A stretch of DNA of 17,228 nucleotides. Source: Candidatus Yonathbacteria bacterium CG17_big_fil_post_rev_8_21_14_2_50_43_9 (GTDB lineage: Bacteria; Patescibacteriota; Minisyncoccia; Phycocordibacterales; UBA1550). This document shows positions 12,644-17,228 of this stretch, in pieces. Below the pieces are notes generated by a model, which ran no database searches, was not told the origin of the DNA, and worked only from the letters and a program-made list of their open reading frames with translations. Positions within the stretch are counted from its first letter, which is position 1, and each line of letters opens with the position of its first letter. Made by a program: the position numbers and the translations under genes. The stretch is from NCBI GenBank assembly GCA_002771015.1, contig PCUO01000035.1:30322-47549 (forward strand), read 5' to 3'.

Positions 12644-12682
12644 AAAAAGCCCCGCCCTTTTTAAAAAGGGCGGGGCTTTTTT
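12643..12682 (+). terminator. Strong terminator after tRNA-Ser
   Basis: A 40-bp perfect palindrome: an A-run, GCCCCGCCC, TTTTT, and the mirror image ending in six T. It starts at the last base of the tRNA CCA and would work in both directions. Confidence 0.92.
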
Positions 12683-12703
12683 GTTTATTTGTTGCGTTTA
12701 TTT

Positions 12704-12807
12704 CGAGCACCAATATTGGTGCTCGACAGAGCTTTTTAACTACCTCCTTTAAAACATTTGTTCACAAATGCTCGGGCGAACGATTTTGTGTGTTACACAA
12801 AATCGTT
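12704..12807. repeat. Three consecutive perfect hairpins
   Basis: First, a 22-bp perfect palindrome at 12704-12725 (CGAGCACCAAT and its mirror). Second, CATTTGT/ACAAATG at 12755-12770. Third, 13-bp arms at 12779-12791 and 12795-12807 around GTT, ending right at the stop codon of the receiver gene. The third may protect the 3' end of that message; none has a T-tract on the minus strand. Confidence 0.75.
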
Positions 12808-13185
12808 TTAGTCAATTTTTTCCCGAATTCGCGCGATCACTTCATCAATTCTGATATCTGTTTTTACGAAGTATTCAAACACGTCTTCTTCAACCGCTTT
12901 TGCGATATCTTCATTGTCGCTCAGGTTTGTGAGCACAATTACTGGGACACTTCTCCCCCATTCGTCCGCGCGGAGATTTTTTAGCATCTCAAGCCCGTCC
13001 ATTTTTGGCATAAGGATATCAAGTAAAATCAAGTCTGGGTGCTCTTTTAACGCGAGCTCCAGTCCCTCAATCCCATTTTTTGCTTCAAGGACTATATATC
13101 CTTCCACTTTAAGAACATCTCTAAGAACCAACTGCATCGGCTCCTCGTCCTCCACAACAAGAATGATTTTCTTTTGATCTGTCAT
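12808..13185 (-). CDS. Stand-alone response regulator receiver domain
   Basis: This is a CheY-like REC domain of about 125 residues with nothing attached. The acidic pocket is in ILVVEDEEP. The phospho-acceptor Asp is in LILLDILMPKMDGLE, the switch Thr in VPVIVLTN, and the conserved Lys in YFVKTD. It would receive a phosphate from a histidine kinase not present in this window and signal through protein contact. I place the start at 13185 (MTDQKKIILVVEDEEP), where REC domains normally begin. The frame is open to 13272, but those residues derive from intergenic repeats. TATAAT sits exactly 9 nt before the chosen ATG, indicating a leaderless transcript. Confidence 0.92.
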   Translation of the reverse strand: MTDQKKIILVVEDEEPMQLVLRDVLKVEGYIVLEAKNGIEGLELALKEHPDLILLDILMPKMDGLEMLKNLRADEWGRSVPVIVLTNLSDNEDIAKAVEEDVFEYFVKTDIRIDEVIARIREKID

Positions 13186-13194
13186 ATCAGTAGT

Positions 13195-13200
13195 ATTATA
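13195..13200 (-). promoter_or_regulatory. -10 box of the receiver gene
   Basis: A perfect TATAAT on the minus strand lies 9 nt before the ATG at 13185. The -35 region is poor. Confidence 0.6.
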
Positions 13201-13394
13201 CACTAAACAGAATGAAGGTGGAAAGTAGATGGCACATTGGTATTTTGATTCAATATTCAATATTCTACCCATTCTTCTACATTCAACAGAGAATAGACCA
13301 TTGGGCGACTGTATCCGGTTATAGACGCTCTACGCAAAAGAATGAGTAACACATTCGCCAGCCACAATCTAGGACATTGAGCATGCCTATACCA

Positions 13395-13913
13395 TTACCT
13401 ATGTTTGGTTGCAGAAGCAGAAGTAGTATCAACTGACGTCTCTTCTATTGCAGAACCTTGCTTTGTAGCGGATTGCTCTTTTGTCACTGGACCGACATTC
13501 ACTATAAGATTACGACTTGGGCTATAAATAATAGCGCGGGCGATGCTACTGTATATGAGAAGCTTGTCTCCTTTTATAGCTCCTGTAAAAAACGGTTGCT
13601 CTGCAATCATCGCCTTTGGATCCGTGATTTCAAAAATTGTAGGAGTTTCATCTGTGGGCAGAATCATTATTCTACCGAGATCCTTCACTAATGCCTCAAC
13701 CACCTTACTATCCATTTGCTCTGTTTGATCCGAGAGTGGCGACTTTGATCTAAGCATCTGCGGAACATTAAAATACAAGATCCCCACAACAAGGAGAGCT
13801 CCAAAAATACCACCAACCAAAAAAACAGAGGACTTCCCAAATTTCTTTTTTGGAGTGTTTGCCGTTGCCCCCTGTGTAACATTTTCAAATGTTCTATTTG
13901 TATTTATATCCAT
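13395..13913 (-). CDS. One-helix membrane protein with CPR-type extracytoplasmic domain
   Basis: This 172-residue protein has a basic cytoplasmic N-terminus (KKKFGKSS), one membrane helix (about 29-48, VFLVGGIFGALLVVGILYF), a small conserved domain (about 70-145) and a Ser/Thr-rich tail. The domain includes LPTDETPTIFEITDPKAM, AEQPFFTGAIKGDKLLIYSS and ARAIIYSPSRNLIVNVGPV. I recall this arrangement as common in uncharacterised CPR proteins, but I know no assigned function. The IMILPTDETPTI/KGDKLLIY segments suggest a compact beta domain displayed outside the membrane. TAATAT ends 9 nt before the ATG, but no -35 is clear. The 121-nt gap to the receiver gene holds nothing I recognise. Confidence 0.75.
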   Translation of the reverse strand: MDINTNRTFENVTQGATANTPKKKFGKSSVFLVGGIFGALLVVGILYFNVPQMLRSKSPLSDQTEQMDSKVVEALVKDLGRIMILPTDETPTIFEITDPKAMIAEQPFFTGAIKGDKLLIYSSIARAIIYSPSRNLIVNVGPVTKEQSATKQGSAIEETSVDTTSASATKHR

Positions 13914-14042
13914 ATGAAATTTATATTATTATTATTTACCGAATTCGTGATTTTTCTAAAAAATGAACCTCCCCTTTGGGACTTATTAAACTATTATATC
14001 AAGACCACACGGTTTGCGCAATAGAAAAAAATTATTCGGAGA

Positions 14043-14093
14043 GTCAGGAGCCCCTCACTTGGAAACCCGACGTCCAAGTGAGGGGCTCCTGAC
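14043..14093. repeat. Long hairpin with GACGTC-type core
   Basis: Perfect 21-nt arms (14043-14063 and 14073-14093) enclose AACCCGACG. Positions 14054-14080 recur with one mismatch at 15583-15609, so this is a repeated palindromic element. It lies in the 287-nt non-coding stretch 13914-14200, which otherwise holds short hairpins (for example ATGTTCA/TGAACAT at 14157-14176). Confidence 0.85.
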
Positions 14094-14112
14094 AACCCAA
14101 AAAGGTTGGACG

Positions 14113-14139
14113 AAAAAGGAAAAAGAACTAGAGGGTTCT
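14113..14139 (-). terminator. Possible terminator of the Thr-rich protein gene
   Basis: On the minus strand AGAAC, a 6-nt loop, GTTCT and TTTTCCTTTTT follow the gene by about 60 nt. The stem is only 5 bp, so this is a weak call. Confidence 0.4.
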
Positions 14140-14200
14140 CTTATAAACTGTCAATTATGTTCAGTGGCTTGAACATAGAAAACGGCGGCGGTTTTTATAT

Positions 14201-15049
14201 TTACTCAGTAGTCGTGGGTTCCTGTACAGGAGCTGTGGTGGTGGTATCAGCAGGCGCCGTTTCAGTAGTCGTTGTCGCTGTTGCCTCAGCTGTCGTGGGT
14301 TCCTGTACAGGAGCTGTGGTGGTGGTATCAGCAGGCGCCGTTTCAGTAGTAGTTGTCGCTGTTGCCTCAGTAGTCGTGGGTTCCTGCGTGTCTGTGGTTG
14401 AAGTTGTGGTTGTTGCTTGGATTGGAGCTGGTGTTGGAGTCAGTACCAGCGCGGGAGTCGGATTAACGATGCTTGGCGCGGGTTGCGTTGCTTCACCGAT
14501 TCTCAAGGTTTCCAGCTCCTTCTTCTCCTTTTCTTCCTTTGGGTCAACAACAAGACCAAGAAGTCCCGAGTATCGCGTGAGGGTGACTTTTTGCGTCGCT
14601 CCTTTTGCTTTTTCTTTTTCCTGAACCTCTTTGATATAAGCCATATCGCGCGCTGCAACTTCCGCGAGCTCTTTTTTAACATACTCGATCAGGTCGGCAC
14701 TACCGAGCGCGTCTTTTGACACACGGAGCGTACCTACTTTTTCCACCTTCTTCCACGCGCCATCAACGACAGCAAACGTTGTGAATTGATATGCAACCGA
14801 AAAATAAACATTATCTTCTTCTATGCCACTAACGGTAAGGGCAGGAGCAAAGACGGCAAGGTCTTCGGATAAAAACGCGGTGTTGTCCACGGAGACGACT
14901 TGCGTTTCTTTTCCAATCAACAAATCATCCGTCGCTTGACGCACCGCGGGACTTGCCGCAAAAACACTCCCCCCTCCCAAAAAGACGATGGAGAATACAA
15001 TAATCATAGCGTTATTATATTTGACAAAATGGATTACAGTGTTGAACAT
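14201..15049 (-). CDS. Secreted protein with Thr-rich repeat tail
   Basis: A 282-residue exported protein of unknown function. The signal peptide runs to about SVFA|ASPA near residue 31 (MIIVFSIVFLGGGSVFA). A globular domain follows (about 33-175), including LLIGKETQVVSVDNTAFL, YFSVAYQFTTFAVVDGAWKK and GTLRVSKDALGSADL. A charged helix comes next (about 135-155). The rest is a Pro/Thr linker ending in two 27-residue repeats (QEPTTTEATATTTTETAPAD..., residues ~225-282). The tail resembles mucin-like spacers that push a domain away from the envelope or carry glycans. No wall-anchor motif is seen. The gene starts 12 nt after the coiled-coil gene stop, so the two form an operon. Confidence 0.75.
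   Translation of the reverse strand: MFNTVIHFVKYNNAMIIVFSIVFLGGGSVFAASPAVRQATDDLLIGKETQVVSVDNTAFLSEDLAVFAPALTVSGIEEDNVYFSVAYQFTTFAVVDGAWKKVEKVGTLRVSKDALGSADLIEYVKKELAEVAARDMAYIKEVQEKEKAKGATQKVTLTRYSGLLGLVVDPKEEKEKKELETLRIGEATQPAPSIVNPTPALVLTPTPAPIQATTTTSTTDTQEPTTTEATATTTTETAPADTTTTAPVQEPTTAEATATTTTETAPADTTTTAPVQEPTTTE
14211..14372. repeat. 81-bp coding tandem repeat
   Basis: Units 14211-14291 and 14292-14372 are nearly identical (period 81 nt = 27 codons), and a partial third unit follows from 14373. They encode the Thr-rich tail of the secreted protein. The unit number could vary by slippage without changing frame. Confidence 0.9.
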
Positions 15050-15061
15050 ATTTAATTTTAT

Positions 15062-15409
15062 TTACCGTGCGCGCGATGTTTCTAAAACACGAATCTTGTC
15101 TTCAAGGCGGTCAAAGCGGTTCTCGTGGTTCATAAAAATTTTATTCTCTATATTGTCAAATCTATTGTCAACTTGTTCAAATCGTTTGTCAACTTGTTCA
15201 AATCTATTGTCAACCGCGCTAAAACCTTTTGCTACCATTCTTGCTAATTCATTTGTTTCTTCACGAGCCTCATCAATCTTCTTGTTAACCTCATCAAACT
15301 TCTTGTTAACCTCGCCAAACTTCTTGTTGACACCACTAAACCCTTTGGACATCATTCCTGCCAAGTCGTCAAGTGTTGTCTTTGTTTTTGTTTCAACTTC
15401 TTTCTTCAT
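15062..15409 (-). CDS. Coiled-coil protein with heptad tandem repeats
   Basis: This 115-residue protein is almost all coiled coil. After MKKEVETKTKTTLDDLAGMM it has 7-residue units of type VNKKFGE/VNKKFDE/VNKKIDE (about 27-47), then VDNRFEQ/VDKRFEQ/VDNRFDN (about 66-86), and the end RFDRLEDKIRVLE. Such proteins oligomerise; many CPR genomes encode similar ones, but no function is assigned. There is no signal peptide. It is the first gene of a pair with the Thr-rich secreted protein. The TACAAT promoter box ends 7 nt before the ATG, so it is likely leaderless. Confidence 0.75.
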   Translation of the reverse strand: MKKEVETKTKTTLDDLAGMMSKGFSGVNKKFGEVNKKFDEVNKKIDEAREETNELARMVAKGFSAVDNRFEQVDKRFEQVDNRFDNIENKIFMNHENRFDRLEDKIRVLETSRAR

Positions 15410-15416
15410 TACGAAT

Positions 15417-15445
15417 ATTGTATCAAGACGCGATATTTAACACAA
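15417..15445 (-). promoter_or_regulatory. Promoter of the coiled-coil gene (leaderless)
   Basis: TTGTGT (about 15445-15440), a 17-nt spacer and TACAAT (15422-15417), then 7 nt to the ATG at 15409. Confidence 0.5.
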
Positions 15446-15582
15446 CCGCAAGTATTAGTTCACCCGCAAAACCTTGGCGTCGGGCCTAGAGCCTATCCAC
15501 TATCTCACCGCACACAATAATAGCTCAAATACATTGTTGTCGTATGGTAAAGTGGAACCCCTAGCACGCTTTCTTGGAAAAA

Positions 15583-15625
15583 CTCGCTTGGAAACCCGAC
15601 GTCCAAGTGTAGACGTTCAAGTGTA
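15583..15625. repeat. Second copy of the GACGTC-core element plus 14-bp tandem
   Basis: 15583-15609 matches 14054-14080 with one mismatch and forms the hairpin CTTGGA/TCCAAG. It is followed by two 14-nt tandem units, GACGTCCAAGTGTA (15598-15611) and GACGTTCAAGTGTA (15612-15625). It lies in the 15410-15726 non-coding stretch, which otherwise holds the promoter above and AT-rich sequence with a 14-nt A/T run near 15667. Confidence 0.8.
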
Positions 15626-15726
15626 ATAGGCAGTTGTTCAAACATAATGTTTTAATAGGATGTTGTTAAAAAAATTTTTTCACGAGCCAAAGTTTCAAAT
15701 TATCAAATACCAAAGTTCTACAAAAA

Positions 15727-17228
15727 CTACCGGGCACAGCGGAAGCCGACGATGGCGCTCACGTTCGCAGGCGCATCGCTGAGGTCCAGCGTAAAGGCGC
15801 CCGAAAGCGCGCCACCGCCCCAACCGCCACCACGGACGAAGCCACGAGCCGTAGTGACAGCTCCCCTGTACCAATTATCATTCGTGGTCTTCATATTACC
15901 ACAAATACCATCGCCGGTCGTCGCGCATGCTTGCCACCCAGCTGTAAGCGAGTTCAAAACAGGATACTCATCGCGGTTCACCTCGTCTGTCCATTCCCAT
16001 ATATTACCACCGAAGTCCCAGATATATTCGCCGTTTGAAAACTTATATGTGCGACGCTGTGAATCCCATGTAGTAAGCGAACATGTCTGTCCAGTGCCGA
16101 CGCAAGGGTCGTCGTCCGCGTTGCCGGTAATATCCGCGGCAAGCGAGCTGGCGGGAACATTATCCGAATGTCCGTCCGACATTTGATTGGTGCCTGCAAC
16201 GCCACCGTTCCAATTCCAACCCACATTTTCAATATTGTGCGCTATGGCAAGCCATTCGGGTTCGGTGATAAGATGCTTGCCCGCCACGATGCACGCCGCG
16301 CGGGCGTCATATTGAGCGATGCTCACCCAAGGGCTACCCGAAGCCTGCGAAGTGGCGACGCCACCGACGCTTTTTGCCTCGTACTTGTCCACACAGAATC
16401 CCTGTTTGCCGTCCGCGGGAGACGCGGGAACAGAGATCATTCCCGCTGGACAGGTCGCGGGGTTGAATGCATCCGCAAATACAGCTCCCTCGGCGAGCAC
16501 ATTGCCTTGACCAGCAAGCCCTGGAGGATCGGCAGGGCACGCGCCACCCGCGCAAACACGCAGGTTTTCGTTGTAGTAACCGATGTCGCCACCTGTAGTC
16601 GAAATCGCAAGGTCTCCCAAGGCGTTGATGGTGAGCTCGGCATAATTGGTAGCGTCATAAGAAACGCGGAATTGTGGATTGGCAGAGGTGTCTAATACTG
16701 AGAGTCGACGAAGAGGTCCAGCCGTCCCGATGCCGACATTGCCGGCCATATCGATTCTCATTCTCTCATAGGTATTAAAGGTCGTCGTAGTATCAGTTCT
16801 TGTAGTGTTTCCTGTTGAGTTTTGCGTATAAAATTTAATTCCAGTTGTATCTGATGCCATGACTGAAACGTAGTTTGATCCAAAACTAGTGCTCTCATTG
16901 GTAATCCAGTTTGTGCCATTGAAATATGTGGAGCCTAATGTTGCAAAATTATATCCCTCTGTGTTCGTCCATGTGCCTCCTAAATATCCTCTAGCGTTAC
17001 CTCCACCTTGACCCAAACCAAAACGTAAATTCCCAACGACATCTAATTTATGAACCGGCGCCGTCGTCCCGATGCCGACGTTGCCACCATTGAAATAACT
17101 GTCACCAGCAGTATCCAAATAAATTTTTGCGGTTCCGGTATCAAACAATCTTAAAAGCCCTTTATCATAATTAACGCCCGTACCTCGTGACTCAATTTGC
17201 CCGACAATAAAATCATTTGAACTAAGTC
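15727..17228 (-). CDS. Large surface protein with C-terminal FGE/C-type-lectin-like domain, likely DGR target (5' end off window)
   Basis: The frame is open to the window edge; the TTG at 17148 is internal, not a start. The visible ~500 residues are numbered here from that TTG. They begin with tail-fibre-like repeats: GGNVGIGTTAPVHKLDV (about 21-37) and AGNVGIGTAGPLRRLSV (about 135-151). From about 232 a formylglycine-generating-enzyme-like fold follows: CPAGMISVPASPADGKQGFC, DARAACIVAGKHLITEPEWL and DFGGNIWEWTDEV. It ends FVRGGGW...GFRCAR. The paired catalytic cysteines of true FGE near the C-terminus are absent, so it is probably a binding fold. The tail matches the layout of CLec-type variable proteins of diversity-generating retroelements, which abound in CPR genomes. 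No reverse transcriptase is in the window. The 3' two thirds are clearly more GC-rich than the repeat part. Confidence 0.85.
   Translation of the reverse strand, partial: LSSNDFIVGQIESRGTGVNYDKGLLRLFDTGTAKIYLDTAGDSYFNGGNVGIGTTAPVHKLDVVGNLRFGLGQGGGNARGYLGGTWTNTEGYNFATLGSTYFNGTNWITNESTSFGSNYVSVMASDTTGIKFYTQNSTGNTTRTDTTTTFNTYERMRIDMAGNVGIGTAGPLRRLSVLDTSANPQFRVSYDATNYAELTINALGDLAISTTGGDIGYYNENLRVCAGGACPADPPGLAGQGNVLAEGAVFADAFNPATCPAGMISVPASPADGKQGFCVDKYEAKSVGGVATSQASGSPWVSIAQYDARAACIVAGKHLITEPEWLAIAHNIENVGWNWNGGVAGTNQMSDGHSDNVPASSLAADITGNADDDPCVGTGQTCSLTTWDSQRRTYKFSNGEYIWDFGGNIWEWTDEVNRDEYPVLNSLTAGWQACATTGDGICGNMKTTNDNWYRGAVTTARGFVRGGGWGGGALSGAFTLDLSDAPANVSAIVGFRCAR
15730..15843 (-). other. Candidate DGR variable region
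   Basis: This encodes the last ~38 residues (GFVRGGGW to GFRCAR), the position of DGR variable regions in C-type-lectin proteins. Within it, codons at the likely variable positions (GGC, GGT, GAC, AGC, GAT, AGC, GCC, GTC) mostly end in C or T, as expected if they derive from AAC/AAT template codons by adenine mutagenesis. The template repeat is not seen in this window. Confidence 0.55.

Noticed and set aside
13186..13272. N-terminal extension of the receiver protein to 13272
   Set aside because: REC domains start close to the acidic DE motif, the extension matches intergenic repeat sequence, and TATAAT lies inside it.
14106..14624. Val/Ala-rich plus-strand frame of 172 residues
   Set aside because: It is the mirror of the Thr-rich repeat tail of the secreted protein on the minus strand, which has a signal peptide and a globular domain.
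15727..16500. Active formylglycine-generating enzyme
   Set aside because: The conserved C-terminal catalytic cysteine pair of FGE is not visible and the protein is a fibre fusion, so a binding role is more likely.

Overview
The window looks like a chromosomal segment of a Candidate Phyla Radiation bacterium (Patescibacteria, probably Parcubacteria/Paceibacteria). This is inferred from three things. The housekeeping proteins are short (196-residue EF-Ts, PheS without its N-terminal coiled coil, PheT without the tRNA-binding OB fold, short RF1). The small one-helix and Thr-rich secreted proteins are of kinds typical of these lineages. Several genes appear to be transcribed leaderless. TGA, TAA and TAG all serve as stops, so the standard bacterial code fits.

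Layout, left to right. (1) 43-3821, minus strand: a pheS-pheT-cysteine peptidase operon. PheT carries a complete NlpC/P60 peptidase domain inserted in a loop of its B5 domain, and the next gene is a second, C39-like cysteine peptidase. A large inverted repeat fills the gap between them. (2) 3882-7510, minus strand: a cell-surface cassette. Two secreted proteins with DUF3494 (ice-binding-like adhesin) domains use different wall anchors, one a peptidoglycan-binding-like domain and the other an LPNTG sorting signal. A sortase follows. The LPNTG gene is split by an apparent one-base frameshift. (3) 7721-8526: tRNA-Thr, a perfect 84-bp tandem duplication that starts inside the tRNA 5' end, and a one-helix membrane protein. 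(4) 8598-11498, minus strand: translation genes tsf, rpsB, prfA and rpmE. (5) 11558-12643, plus strand: a membrane-tethered thermonuclease with a 45-bp palindrome inside its reading frame, a small charged protein with strong promoters, a 60-bp perfect palindrome and tRNA-Ser. (6) 12808-15409, minus strand: a stand-alone receiver domain, two membrane or secreted proteins, and a coiled-coil protein. (7) 15727 to the window edge, minus strand: the 3' part of a large surface protein with tail-fibre-like repeats and a C-terminal FGE-sulfatase/C-type-lectin-like domain. Its last ~38 residues look like the variable region of a diversity-generating retroelement (DGR).

The most notable items are the peptidase domain embedded in Phe-tRNA synthetase, the likely DGR target, the in-frame palindrome in the nuclease gene, the repeated 9-nt spacing between -10 boxes and start codons (leaderless transcription), and the unusual density of long perfect palindromes. 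Everything here was read by eye. No database search, folding or alignment program was run.
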